This document shows, piece by piece, positions 25,365 to 34,196 of a stretch of DNA of 64,000 bases. The stretch comes from Nocardia jinanensis (GTDB lineage Bacteria; Actinomycetota; Actinomycetes; Mycobacteriales; Mycobacteriaceae), in the NCBI RefSeq assembly GCF_014645735.1, contig NZ_BMMH01000019.1, positions 1-64,000 of the forward strand, given 5' to 3'. The notes below the pieces were generated by a model that worked only from the letters and a program-made list of their open reading frames with translations, searched no databases and had not been told where the DNA came from. A program made the translations under genes and the position numbers. How positions within the stretch are numbered: position 1 is the first letter of the stretch; every line of letters starts with the position of its first letter.

Positions 25365-27308
25365 GTGGAACCACAGTGGGTACCGAGCGAACGGGATATC
25401 GCCGACGCCCGGATCACCGATTTCGCCCGTTTCGTCGCCGCGCGGACCGGAGCCGAACTACCGGACTACCGCGCGCTGTGGCGCTGGTCGGTGGACAACC
25501 TGTCCGATTTCTGGCTGGCCGTCTGGGAGTACTTCGACCTCGGGCCCATCGCCGATGAGGTGCTGCCGTGCCCGGAGATGCCCCATACGCGCTGGTTCCC
25601 CGGTACGACTCTGAACTATGTGGATCGGGTGGCCGGTCAGGCACGAACCGACCGTCCGGCGGTACTACAGGTTACCGAGGGCACTACGGATGTCACCGAG
25701 ACCTCGTGGGCGGATCTGCTGGCCGGGGCCGCCGCGTTCGCGCGCACGCTGCGCGATCTCGGGGTGCGCCCCGGCGACCGGGTGATCGGCTATCTGCCGA
25801 ATATCACCGAGACCGTGGTGGCTTTCCTCGGCACGGCCGCGATCGGAGCGGTCTGGAGCGCATGTGGCCAGGACTATTCGGCGAAGGCCGCACTGGACCG
25901 GCTGGGCCAGCTGCGACCGGTGGTTCTGGTTACCGCCGACGGTTATCGCTACGGCGGGAAAACACACGACAAGAGTGCGGATATCGCCACCTTGCGTGAG
26001 GGATTGGACAGTCTGCGCGCGACCGTCGTGGTCGAGCGGCTGGGCGTCGAGATCCCCGGTAGCACCCCGTGGGCGGCGGCAGCGGATCCGGCCGGAGCTC
26101 CGGGCCTGGAAACCGAGCCGGTGGATTTCGCGCATCCGCTGTGGATCGTCTTCTCCTCCGGTACGACCGGTCTGCCCAAGGGGATCGTGCACGGCCACGG
26201 CGGTGTGGTCCTGGAACATCTCAAAGCCGTGGCGCTGCAATCCGATATCGGTCCGGCCGATACGTTCCTCTGGTACACCAGTCCGAGCTGGATGATGTGG
26301 AACTTCCAGATCGCCGGTCTGCTCGCCGGTGCGACCATCGTCTGCTACGACGGCAGTCCCGCTCACCCTCGGCCGGACAGCCTCTGGGAAATCGCCGCCC
26401 GCACCCGCACCACCGTCCTGGGCACCAGCCCGGGCTATGTTCTGGGCTGCATGAAGGCAGGGTCGGTACCCGTCGCCGAGCACGACCTCTCGGCACTGCG
26501 GCTGATCGGTATCACCGGTTCCTCGCTGCCGCCGGCGTCGGCGCTGTGGTTGCACGAGAACGCCGGGGGTGTGCCGGTGTCGTCGATCAGTGGCGGTACG
26601 GATGTGGTGTCGGCGTTCGCCGGTGGCGTACGCACGGTCCCGGTATGGCCGGGTGAGCTCTCGGCGCCGTATCTGGGCGTCGCGCTCGATGCCTTCGACG
26701 AGGTGGGACAACCGATCCGCGGCGAGGTCGGCGAGCTGGTGGTGACGGCGCCGATGCCGTCCATGCCGGTGCAGTTCTGGCGCGATCCGGACGGCAACCG
26801 CTACCACGACGCCTATTTCGACACCTACCCCGGTATCTGGCGGCACGGCGACTGGATCACCCTCACCGGCCGGGGCAGTGTGGTGGTCCACGGCCGTTCC
26901 GATTCCACCCTGAACCGGCACGGGATCCGGATGGGCAGCGCCGATATCTACCAGGCGGTCGAGCGCCTGCCGGAGATCGCCGAGGCCCTGGTGATCGGCG
27001 CCGAACAACCCGGCGGCGGCTATTGGATGCCGCTGTTCGTGGTGTTGGCCCCGGGCGCCGAGCTCACCGACGGACTATGCGACCGGATCAACGAGGTCAT
27101 CCGCACCGAGGTCTCGCCGCGCCATGTCCCCGACGAGATCCTGGCCGCACCCGCGATTCCGCACACCCGCACGGGTAAGAAACTCGAGGTCCCGATCAAA
27201 CGCCTGTTCCAGGGTGCCGATCCGGCGCGGGTGGTGGAGCGCAGCGCTGTCGATGATCCCGATCTGCTCGACTGGTTCACCGGTATCCGCCCGCCCGGCA
27301 ACCGCTGA
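25365..27308 (+). CDS. aacS: Acetoacetyl-CoA synthetase (acetoacetate-CoA ligase)
   Basis: 647-residue ANL-superfamily ligase, the usual length for this enzyme. The N-terminal region (FWLAVWEYFDLGPI, RWFPGTTLNYVDRV) matches the acetyl/acetoacetyl-CoA synthetase N-domain. The P-loop is FSSGTTGLPKGIVHGHGG near 262; further motifs are WYTSPSWMMWNFQIAGLLAGA, SSISGGTDVVSAF, WRHGDWITLTGRGSVVVHGRSDSTLNRHGIRMGSADIYQAVE and the C-terminal TRTGKKLEVPIKRL with the adenylating Lys. It makes acetoacetyl-CoA from acetoacetate and ATP, consuming the product of the upstream lyase and so completing leucine catabolism. Start GTG 25365 follows AGGAAGGG. Confidence 0.92.
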   Translation: MEPQWVPSERDIADARITDFARFVAARTGAELPDYRALWRWSVDNLSDFWLAVWEYFDLGPIADEVLPCPEMPHTRWFPGTTLNYVDRVAGQARTDRPAVLQVTEGTTDVTETSWADLLAGAAAFARTLRDLGVRPGDRVIGYLPNITETVVAFLGTAAIGAVWSACGQDYSAKAALDRLGQLRPVVLVTADGYRYGGKTHDKSADIATLREGLDSLRATVVVERLGVEIPGSTPWAAAADPAGAPGLETEPVDFAHPLWIVFSSGTTGLPKGIVHGHGGVVLEHLKAVALQSDIGPADTFLWYTSPSWMMWNFQIAGLLAGATIVCYDGSPAHPRPDSLWEIAARTRTTVLGTSPGYVLGCMKAGSVPVAEHDLSALRLIGITGSSLPPASALWLHENAGGVPVSSISGGTDVVSAFAGGVRTVPVWPGELSAPYLGVALDAFDEVGQPIRGEVGELVVTAPMPSMPVQFWRDPDGNRYHDAYFDTYPGIWRHGDWITLTGRGSVVVHGRSDSTLNRHGIRMGSADIYQAVERLPEIAEALVIGAEQPGGGYWMPLFVVLAPGAELTDGLCDRINEVIRTEVSPRHVPDEILAAPAIPHTRTGKKLEVPIKRLFQGADPARVVERSAVDDPDLLDWFTGIRPPGNR

Positions 27309-27542
27309 CCCCCGCCGCGGAAGGCGCCGACGGTACGACCGACTGACCACCACTGCACGCTCCCGGGACGGCAGAGATCGTTTCGCCGACACGCGGGCCT
27401 GATCCCGGTGAGCTCGTGTCGTATTCCACAACTGGGCCGGTGGGACGCCGCCGGACTAGCCTGGTCGGCAACCGTTGTCCATGCGCATTCGCTACCGTCA
27501 CCAGTACGCACCCAGTCGCTCGGCTCGGAGAGGACAGGCGCT

Positions 27543-28583
27543 ATGAAGGCACTGCAATACGTGACCGCCGGGGCGGAACCGGAGGTCCGCGAGATTCCCA
27601 CCCCCGAACCCGGCCCCGGGGAGGTCCTGCTCCGGGTGACCGCGGCGGGGGTCTGCCATTCCGACGATTTCGTCATGAACAACCCACCCGAACAGTTCGG
27701 CATCGAGCTTCCCCTGACCCTCGGACACGAGGGCGCCGGACAGGTCGCGGCCGTCGGGGACGGGGTGCGCGGGATCGATATCGGCACGAATGTCGTCGTC
27801 TACGGGCCCTGGGGCTGCGGAAACTGCTGGTTCTGCGCGCAGGGTCTGGAGAACTACTGTTCCCGGGCCGCCGAGCTGGGCATCATGCCGCCCGGGCTCG
27901 GCTCGCCGGGCGCCATCGCCGAGTACCTGATCGTCGATTCGCCCCGCCATCTGGTACCCATCGGCGATCTGGACCCGGTGGCCACCGTGCCGCTCACCGA
28001 CGCGGGCCTGACGCCCTATCACGCGATCAAACGATCGTTGGGCAAACTGCGGCCGGGCTCCTGGACGGTGGTGATCGGCAGCGGCGGTCTCGGCCATGTC
28101 GCCATCCAGTTGCTACGGCATCTGTCCGCTACCCGTGTCATCGCATTGGACGTGAACGACGAGAAACTCGATTTCGCCCGCTCGGTCGGCGCGCACGAGG
28201 CGGTGCTCTCCGACGAGAAGGCCGCCGGCAAGGTCCGCAAGATCACCGGCCCGGCCGGGGCGAGCCTGGTGCTGGATTTCGTCGGTTTCCAGCCGACCAT
28301 CGATACCGCCATGGCGGTGGCCGGTATCGACTCCGATGTGACCATCGTCGGGATCGGTGACGGCAGATCGGCCGCGCGGGTCGGGTTCGGGGTGAGCCCC
28401 TACGAGGCGGCCGCGACCTCGCCGTACTGGGGCGCGCGCGCCGAGCTGATCGAACTCGTGGACCTCGCCCACGAGGGGGTCCTCGATATCGCCACCGAGC
28501 GTTTCAGCCTGGACGCGGCGCCCGAGGCGTATCGCCGGCTGGCCGCCGGAACTCTGCGCGGCCGCGCGGTCATCGTCCCGTAG
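27543..28583 (+). CDS. Zinc-dependent NAD(P) alcohol dehydrogenase
   Basis: 346-residue medium-chain dehydrogenase. Catalytic zinc region GVCHSDDF and GHEGAGQVAAVGDGVRG; structural zinc lobe CGNCWFCAQGLENYC with four Cys; Rossmann motif VIGSGGLGHVAIQLLRHL; ALDVNDEKLDFARSVGAHEAV follows, whose Asp after the second strand favours NAD over NADP. It probably oxidises primary or aromatic alcohols; the exact substrate is unknown. Start ATG 27543 is behind GAGAGGACAGG. About 230 bp separate it from aacS, so it is probably a separate unit. Reading frames that start further upstream have no ribosome-binding site. Confidence 0.88.
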   Translation: MKALQYVTAGAEPEVREIPTPEPGPGEVLLRVTAAGVCHSDDFVMNNPPEQFGIELPLTLGHEGAGQVAAVGDGVRGIDIGTNVVVYGPWGCGNCWFCAQGLENYCSRAAELGIMPPGLGSPGAIAEYLIVDSPRHLVPIGDLDPVATVPLTDAGLTPYHAIKRSLGKLRPGSWTVVIGSGGLGHVAIQLLRHLSATRVIALDVNDEKLDFARSVGAHEAVLSDEKAAGKVRKITGPAGASLVLDFVGFQPTIDTAMAVAGIDSDVTIVGIGDGRSAARVGFGVSPYEAAATSPYWGARAELIELVDLAHEGVLDIATERFSLDAAPEAYRRLAAGTLRGRAVIVP

Positions 28584-28704
28584 CGCGGGCGAACACAACC
28601 GACGAAGCACCACCTCGCGGTAGACATCCGCCGCGAGGTCTGCGCGTGATCGACGGGTGGTTCGGACAGTTCCCGCCCTGTCGCGCACCTGCCGGTAGGT
28701 TCGT

Positions 28705-29382
28705 GTGGTGAATGCGCACGCGACCGGGCTCGACATGGTCGATATCCCGCCGGGACAGGTGACGCTGTCCGATCGGCGGACCCAGCGCAGTTGGTCGGTG
28801 GAAGTCGGGCCGTACCAGCTGGCGGCCGTTCCGGTCACCCGATGGCAGTACGCAGAGGTCTCGGGCTGCCCGACGGACGGGGCTCGGAGCGATCGGCTGC
28901 CCGCCGACAGCGTCTCCTGGGACGAGGCGATTCGTTTCTGCAATGCCCTGTCCGAACGAAGCGGTATGACTCCGATGTACCGGATCGGCGACGACGGCGC
29001 GGTCGATCGGGTCGCGGCGGCCGACGGATATCGACTGCCGACCGAGGCGGAGTGGGAGTACGCGTGCCGCGCGGGCACGACCGGACCGCGCTACGGCCGG
29101 CTCGACGATATCGCCTGGTACCGGGAGAATTCCGACGGCCGACTGCCCGAAGTCGGCACCAAGCAACCCAATGCGTGGGGGCTCGCCGATATGCTCGGCA
29201 CCGTCTGGGAATGGTGCTGGGACCTCTACGATCCGGATGTCTACGGCAGCTACCGGGTGCTTCGGGGCGGTGGCTGGTTCGACGCACACTGGAGTTGCCG
29301 CGCCTCGGTGCGCCGCCGCAGTCACCCCACGGTCCGGCTCGACGATATCGGATTCCGAATCGCGCGGTCGGCACCGTGCTGA
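28705..29382 (+). CDS. SUMF1/formylglycine-generating-enzyme-fold protein, likely not a true FGE
   Basis: 225 residues, nearly all one SUMF1 domain: VEVGPYQLAAVPVTRWQYAEV at the N-terminus, DSVSWDEAIRFCNALSERSG, GYRLPTEAEWEYACRAGT, NAWGLADMLGTVWEWCWDLY and RVLRGGGWFDAHWSCRASVRRR...DIGFRIA. Aligned to formylglycine-generating enzyme, the second active-site Cys is present (Cys188) but the first is Asp (D183). Oxidation of sulfatase Cys to formylglycine is therefore doubtful, and a binding or other role is more likely. No sulfatase is adjacent. The start is GTG 28705 or the next codon GTG 28708; both fit GGTAGG upstream. Confidence 0.82.
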   Translation: MVNAHATGLDMVDIPPGQVTLSDRRTQRSWSVEVGPYQLAAVPVTRWQYAEVSGCPTDGARSDRLPADSVSWDEAIRFCNALSERSGMTPMYRIGDDGAVDRVAAADGYRLPTEAEWEYACRAGTTGPRYGRLDDIAWYRENSDGRLPEVGTKQPNAWGLADMLGTVWEWCWDLYDPDVYGSYRVLRGGGWFDAHWSCRASVRRRSHPTVRLDDIGFRIARSAPC

Positions 29383-29543
29383 TCGCCCGACCGGCCGGGC
29401 CCATGGCGCCGTCGCGATGGCGCCCTTCCCACCCAGCGGGAGCGGTGTAGGTCACGGCCCGGTGACCGGGAGGAACGGCACCGCCGGAAATCGGTGGGAC
29501 CTGGCGTCGCCCGTATGGATACGGTATTCGCCGGTGGCGCGCG

Positions 29544-29681
29544 ATGAAGCGCCTACAGGACCGGGTAGCGGTGGTGACCGGGGCGGCCGGTGGGATGGGC
29601 CGCGCCCATTGCCGCCGGCTGGCCGAGGAGGGCGCCGATATCATCGCGCGCGGCGGCGGGTCGGTGATCCTGACCAGTTCA
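29544..29681 (+). pseudogene. Remnant of a mycofactocin-coupled-type SDR oxidoreductase
   Basis: The first 35 codons read MKRLQDRVAVVTGAAGGMGR then RRLAEEGADIIA, a clear SDR N-terminus with the TGxxxGxG cofactor loop and the EGADIIA block typical of the SDR family that often depends on mycofactocin. The frame then jumps directly to GGGSVILTSS, which belongs about 100 residues later in an intact SDR, so an internal deletion is evident near 29648. After ILTSS homology ends at about 29681 where an opposite-strand KshA-like fragment begins. The catalytic YxxxK is absent, so this cannot be active. Confidence 0.7.
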
Positions 29682-29925
29682 TATGGCGGCAGTACGCGTC
29701 GAGTACGTGCAGCGTGTCGTCGATCTCGGAGCGGAAGACCACCAGGGTCGTACCGAAGGCCTTCACCTCGTGCGGCTGCCCGTCCCGGAACGATCTCGCC
29801 AGGCCCAGGCAGTGCCAGCCGCGCGCGAACCGGGTCGGGGCCGCCGCCGCCTCGATCTGCCTGTATTCGTCTGTACCGTGCTGGGATCGCCCGTTCGGTG
29901 CATGAGCCGGCATCGGAACCTCCAT
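29680..29925 (-). pseudogene. Truncated KshA-like Rieske oxygenase N-terminus
   Basis: From ATG 29925 the frame reads MEVPMPAHAPNG, then PTRFARGWHCLGLARSF, HEVKAFGTTLVVF and LHVLDAYCRHM, closely following the start of 3-ketosteroid 9alpha-hydroxylase oxygenase KshA and related enzymes. Only the first Cys-x-His of the Rieske cluster (CRHM) is present; homology stops at 29680 and the frame continues about 13 junk codons to 29641. The second Rieske pair and the whole iron catalytic domain are missing, so it is not functional. It meets the SDR fragment tail to tail, suggesting one deletion fused two convergent genes. Confidence 0.75.
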
Positions 29926-30211
29926 GTTCCAGCGGAGTTGAGTAACTGCGCCGATAGTGACCCGGCGCACGCGGTGGACCCGGCTCCGTTCCCCGTCAGT
30001 GGACAGGTTTCGGCATACGCTCAGGCCCGGCCCTGCCTGCGGCGGAGGCAGCGGGCACCGCGGTCGGCCGGCGTCGGATCGCCCCGCTGCGGATGCTCAG
30101 GGGAGCGTGGGAGTGGCCCCCGGGACGGACACGCTCAGACCCGCCCGCCGACGCGAGCTCCGGCCGTAGCTCGACCGGGCCGGCGATCGTGGGCGGGTAG
30201 CGGCCGCGAAC

Positions 30212-30379
30212 TCAGAAGCAGATCGACGCGATTCCGAACGGGATGCAGATCACGACCGACCCGGTGACCGGGGTGACCGGTTCCGTCGCGGCCGAGGCGG
30301 CGGGGGCCGCGACGACGCTCAAGGACAAGGCGATCGCGCTCGCGCTCGCGGCTAAGAGTTTGGTGATTCTGGCCGACAT
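30212..30379 (-). CDS. Small secreted peptide with Sec signal
   Basis: 55 residues from ATG 30379, preceded by GGAGG. Basic start MSARITK, hydrophobic core LLAASASAIALSLSVVAAP, a signal-peptidase-like site ASA-A, then a short mature part TEPVTPVTGSVVICIPFGIASICF containing two Cys that could form a disulphide. A longer frame begins at 30460 but lacks a ribosome-binding site. Small secreted peptides with a hydrophobic two-Cys tail occur in nocardiae; the function is unknown. Confidence 0.7.
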   Translation of the reverse strand: MSARITKLLAASASAIALSLSVVAAPAASAATEPVTPVTGSVVICIPFGIASICF

Positions 30380-30871
30380 TTCCCGACCTCCGGTTGATGG
30401 ACGTTTGCTTTCCTGACGCACGCCTAAGTTTTCGCCGGTCAGGAAGTCGAAACCAGACAAGTAATTGTCAATTTCGGGGTTCTGTCGTCACGGAACGGTT
30501 GCCGCCGCTCCGAGTCGGGTTGCATTCCGGTCGCGGCCGGGCCGGCGAATGTCGGTGCTGAGACGGCGGCCGCCACCGCGCGGCTCCGGCGACCATCGTG
30601 CGCGTCGGTGAACTCCGCGGCCACAGTTCCGTGATCCCCGAGAACGCGGTCTGCGCTACGTCGGTCGTGGACCCGGCGCGCAGTGGCTGGCGGAATGGAT
30701 CCGGCGGCGCGTCGCGCAGACACCACATCGGGGAGCGCGCGTATCCGTCCGGTTCCCGGGCCCCGTTCCGGCGACGAGCCGGAAACGGCGCGCTGTGCGC
30801 TCGCCGCCGAAAACTGCCCCTGAGCGGGGTGCGAGGCGTTGTCGCTGGTTACCCGACGTTAGGATTGCGGA
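30380..30871. other. About 490-bp divergent intergenic region
   Basis: It lies between the small secreted peptide (minus) and the tandem-TetR gene (plus). No gene is supported. A dyad GACAA-GTAA-TTGTC is at 30456-30469, about 80 bp upstream of the peptide gene. The rest shows only short GC-rich frames. Confidence 0.45.
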
Positions 30872-32167
30872 ATGAGCGTCGACAATCGCCGGGTCCGGTC
30901 GTCCGCGCCGTCGGTGCGCGCGGACGGTCGCGCGGATCCGGCTGACGACGCCGCCGGGGAGCAGGAGAGCGCCGCGGCGGCCAGGCCCGTGCGCCGCCGG
31001 CCCAAGAACCGGCGGGCGCAGATCGCCGCAGCCGCGGCCAATGCGTTCGGTGCGCTCGGATACCACAGCGTGAGCATGGAGGATATCGCCGGCGGGCTCG
31101 GTATCAGCTCCGCCGCACTGTACCGGCACTACCCCAGCAAGTACGCGCTGTTCCAGGAGGAGTCCCTGCGCGTGGGCCAGGCCATGGCCGACGCGGTACG
31201 ACTCGATCCCGAGGCCACCGCGGCCGAACCCGAGCAGCGACTGCGCGGCGTGCTGGAGGGGCTGTGCGCGGTCACGGTGGCCAATCGGGCCAGTGTCGCG
31301 CTGGTGCGATGGGAGGGCCGCTATCTGGAACCGGCGGATCGGGAGATCCGGGACGCGCAGCAGAACGCGGTACTGGCCGCGCTGGGTACCCAGCTCGCCG
31401 CCTATCGGCCCGATGTACGCGGGCAGGATCGCCAGGTACTGGTAGTGGCACTGCTGTCGGTGATCACCAGTATCGCCGACCATCATGCGACGCTGCCCAC
31501 GAAAGCCCTTGTGGGACTGCTCGTCACCACTGCGATGGACCTCGCCGAAGTCTCGCTCCCCGAACCCGCCGCCGTCGCACCCGCTCGGCCGGTGGAGATT
31601 CCGGAGTCGTTCAAGCACGAACTACTGCTACGCAAGGGCGTGGAACTCTTCCACGCCCGCGGCTATCCGAATGTGAGTGTGGAGGATATCGCCACCGCGG
31701 CAGGCCTGTCCGCCGCCTCGGCGGTGTACCGGTTCTACCGCGGTAAGAGCGATCTACTGGCCGCGGCCTTCCGGCGCGCCGCCGAACGGGTGTCCAGCGC
31801 GATCGGTCCCGCTGTCGCGGGGGCGTCCGGACCGCGCGAGGCACTGGATTCACTGATCCATCAGTACGTCGAGGGTTCGTTCGCCGAACGCGAGCTCACC
31901 TTCGTCTACTACACCGAATTCCAGCACGTTCCCGCCGAGGAACGCGCCGCCCTGCGCAATGTGCAGCGGCTGAGCGTGGAGGAATGGGCGCGACTGGTCC
32001 GCCAGGTCCGCCCGGAACTGTCCGGTCCACAGACGCGCTTCCTCGTCCACGCGGCTTTCGCCCTGGTCGTCGACCTGGGTCGCGCGTTCGGCACTGTCGC
32101 GACCGCCTCGCAGGAGCGGGTCTCCCTGCTCATGCGCACAGTTCTGTACGGACACTCCATCAGCTGA
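30872..32167 (+). CDS. Tandem-domain TetR regulator (Mce3R-like architecture)
   Basis: 431 residues, about twice a normal TetR. First HTH about 48-92 (QIAAAAANAFGALGYHSVSMEDIAGGLGISSAALYRHYPSKYALFQEE); second HTH about 253-297 (LRKGVELFHARGYPNVSVEDIATAAGLSAASAVYRFYRGKSDLL), each followed by its own helical domain. The N-terminal 45 residues are disordered and end in PVRRRPKNRR. This single-chain pseudo-dimer design is that of Mce3R, repressor of the mce3 operon in M. tuberculosis. It is convergent with the 3' end of a mce operon, rather than next to yrbEA. Its role as that operon's regulator is inference from architecture and proximity. Confidence 0.85.
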   Translation: MSVDNRRVRSSAPSVRADGRADPADDAAGEQESAAAARPVRRRPKNRRAQIAAAAANAFGALGYHSVSMEDIAGGLGISSAALYRHYPSKYALFQEESLRVGQAMADAVRLDPEATAAEPEQRLRGVLEGLCAVTVANRASVALVRWEGRYLEPADREIRDAQQNAVLAALGTQLAAYRPDVRGQDRQVLVVALLSVITSIADHHATLPTKALVGLLVTTAMDLAEVSLPEPAAVAPARPVEIPESFKHELLLRKGVELFHARGYPNVSVEDIATAAGLSAASAVYRFYRGKSDLLAAAFRRAAERVSSAIGPAVAGASGPREALDSLIHQYVEGSFAERELTFVYYTEFQHVPAEERAALRNVQRLSVEEWARLVRQVRPELSGPQTRFLVHAAFALVVDLGRAFGTVATASQERVSLLMRTVLYGHSIS

Positions 32168-32177
32168 CGCCCGGGCG

Positions 32178-32204
32178 AACGGCCATCCGAGTCCGGCGGC
32201 CGTT
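32178..32204. terminator. Short hairpin between convergent genes
   Basis: AACGGCC pairs with GGCCGTT across a 13-nt loop, in the 42 bp between the stops of the tandem-TetR gene and the Mce-associated gene. It probably terminates both transcripts. Confidence 0.5.
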
Positions 32205-32209
32205 TCCGG

Positions 32210-33001
32210 TCAAGGCGCCGGGCTGGGGGCCAGGGGCGTGATCATCTGATCGACCAGCCAGTTGCCGTCGATCTTCTGCATCCGCATCACCATGCTCAGT
32301 TGCCCCGGCGCGGGCTGTCCCCGGGTGCCGAGGCTGCTGATGGTCTGCCCGATCACCACCACGGTCTCCGCCGAAGTCTCGTCCGCCGATTTCACCGCGC
32401 ATTGGATATCGCCGGCAGCGGAGACCACCTGCCCCGCGACGAGGGCCTCACGGAGTTCGGCGGTGGTGGTCTCGAATTCCCGCTTCCAGTCGCCGGTGGC
32501 GCCCGCTGTCACAGCGGAGAAGTACGGGTCCAGGTTCTTCGCGTCGTAATTGGCGAGCACCGGAGCGTAGCGGCAGGCTGCCTGTCGCGCTTCCTCGTAT
32601 GCGGCCAGTGTCGCGGACTTGTCGCGCTCCTGCACGAAGAGATAGCCGGCGACTCCTACCGCGCCGAGCAGCAGAACCGCTGCCGCGACGAGAGCGGCGA
32701 TCAGTGGCCGGGCGGGCCGGGACGTGCTGCGCGGCCCTTCCGATCCGGCGCGGGCCGGGTCGCCGCCCGGCTTCACCGACCGGACCACGTCACCGTCTGG
32801 TCGATCACCGCCCGGCTTCACCGACTCGGTGGGCCCGCTGTCCCGAGCCGCCGAAGACGATTCGGCTGCCGCGGATTTCGATTCGCCGGCAACAGCTTCG
32901 GAATCCGCCGCGGCTATTTTCTCGTCCGCCGCCCCCGCCGCCGGATTCACCGTCTCCTCGGCTTCCCCGGTACCGGCTTCCACTGACTTGTCGTCACTCA
33001 T
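32210..33001 (-). CDS. Mce-associated membrane protein (Mam)
   Basis: 263 residues, last gene of the mce operon. Residues 1-93 are acidic, Ala/Ser/Glu-rich and disordered and contain SVKPGGD twice. One membrane span lies at about 98-122 (LIAALVAAAVLLLGAVGVAGYLF), and the extracytoplasmic domain ends in VVVIGQTISSLGTRG... MRMQKIDGNWLVDQMITPL, the NTF2-like fold of Mam proteins. In mycobacteria such proteins stabilise Mce complexes. It starts 13 bp after the mceF stop with GAGGAG in front, so it is co-transcribed. Confidence 0.87.
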   Translation of the reverse strand: MSDDKSVEAGTGEAEETVNPAAGAADEKIAAADSEAVAGESKSAAAESSSAARDSGPTESVKPGGDRPDGDVVRSVKPGGDPARAGSEGPRSTSRPARPLIAALVAAAVLLLGAVGVAGYLFVQERDKSATLAAYEEARQAACRYAPVLANYDAKNLDPYFSAVTAGATGDWKREFETTTAELREALVAGQVVSAAGDIQCAVKSADETSAETVVVIGQTISSLGTRGQPAPGQLSMVMRMQKIDGNWLVDQMITPLAPSPAP

Positions 33002-33014
33002 CGTCGTCTACTCC

Positions 33015-34196
33015 TCAACGGCCCGGAATCGGGCGGGACAGTTCGTCACCGCTGACACCGGGCGGCGGTCCGACGGTGTTGTCGGGCACGTTCGGGCGGG
33101 GTGCGTTGGCGGAACCGCGCACCTGCAACGCTGGATCGTCGGTGACACAGTAGTTGTACAAACGGACCCGGGTATCGGCCGTTCGCTCGGTCGGGACCAG
33201 CGGAATCGTGTTGTATTCGCAGGTGGGCCGCGGCCAGATATCCACCAGGGTGTTGAACATCCCGTCGTGTACCGGCACGTTCAGCGCCGCCGTCCCCGCC
33301 CGCAGCGCCGGGAACAGCGCCGCGATCGCCGGTTGCCGCAGTTTCGCGGCCCGGGTGATGGCCACGAAGTTGGTCACCAGGTTCGTGATCGGATCCTGGG
33401 TCTCGTCGACGAAACCGCCGAGGGTGGCCAACTGTCCCGGCGCCAGGTCCAGCAGTCGGCGCACTTCCTGGTCGGCAGCGGTGAGCTGCTGGAACAGCAC
33501 GCCCGCGGAACCGGTCAGGGTCCCCAGGTCGGGTTGGGCGTACTGGGTCGTGTCGGCGATTACGGTGAGATTCTCGATGAGCTGCCGTGTCTGCGGCAGC
33601 AGATCCTCGAGACCGGCCATCGCCCGGCTGATGCCGGAGATCATATTGCGCAGCCGGTCCGGCCCGCCGGCCAGCGCCTTGTCCAGTTCGTCCACGATCA
33701 CGGTCAGCCGTTCCGGATTGAGCCCGCTGATCATCGCGCTCATATTCGACAGCAGCGAATGCACGGTGACCGGTATCCGGGTGCGCTGCGGCGCGACCCG
33801 ATCACCGTCGCGCAGGTAGGGGCCGGTATCCGCGTCGGGCCGGAAGTCCAGGTACTGTTCGCCGACCGCCGACAACCGCCCGACCACCACGGTGCCGCCC
33901 ACCGGGATCGGGATCCCGGAATCGATCTCGGCGACCGCCTCGATACCGGTTTCCGATACCCGGACATCGGCGACGCGGCCCACCCGGGTACCACGGAAGT
34001 CGACATCGTTATCGGCGAGCAACCCACCGGACCCGGACAGTTCCACAGTGACCCGGTAAGTGCTGTTCGGTAGCAGGTTGATGCGCAGTACCTCGGTCCC
34101 CAGATAGCCGCAGCCCACCAGCAGAACCACGATCAGGCCGATATTCGCGACGCCGATCCGGTGCCGGACCAGCCAGTTCCAGAGCGGAATGTTCAT
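33015..34196 (-). CDS. mceF: MceF, MlaD-domain subunit of Mce lipid importer
   Basis: 393 residues. One N-terminal membrane anchor (about 15-37, VANIGLIVVLLVGCGYLGTEVL), then the MlaD/MCE beta-barrel domain (about 43-120: YRVTVELSGSGGLLADNDVDFRGTRVGRVADV) and a long helical stretch (about 150-300) that builds the lipid tunnel, ending in a Pro-rich tail. A Cys in the anchor (VGCGYLG) could resemble a lipobox, but the segment looks like a plain anchor. Its ATG overlaps the mceE stop by 4 bp. The complex moves lipids such as sterols or fatty acids from the envelope inward; the substrate of this copy is not known. Confidence 0.9.
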   Translation of the reverse strand: MNIPLWNWLVRHRIGVANIGLIVVLLVGCGYLGTEVLRINLLPNSTYRVTVELSGSGGLLADNDVDFRGTRVGRVADVRVSETGIEAVAEIDSGIPIPVGGTVVVGRLSAVGEQYLDFRPDADTGPYLRDGDRVAPQRTRIPVTVHSLLSNMSAMISGLNPERLTVIVDELDKALAGGPDRLRNMISGISRAMAGLEDLLPQTRQLIENLTVIADTTQYAQPDLGTLTGSAGVLFQQLTAADQEVRRLLDLAPGQLATLGGFVDETQDPITNLVTNFVAITRAAKLRQPAIAALFPALRAGTAALNVPVHDGMFNTLVDIWPRPTCEYNTIPLVPTERTADTRVRLYNYCVTDDPALQVRGSANAPRPNVPDNTVGPPPGVSGDELSRPIPGR

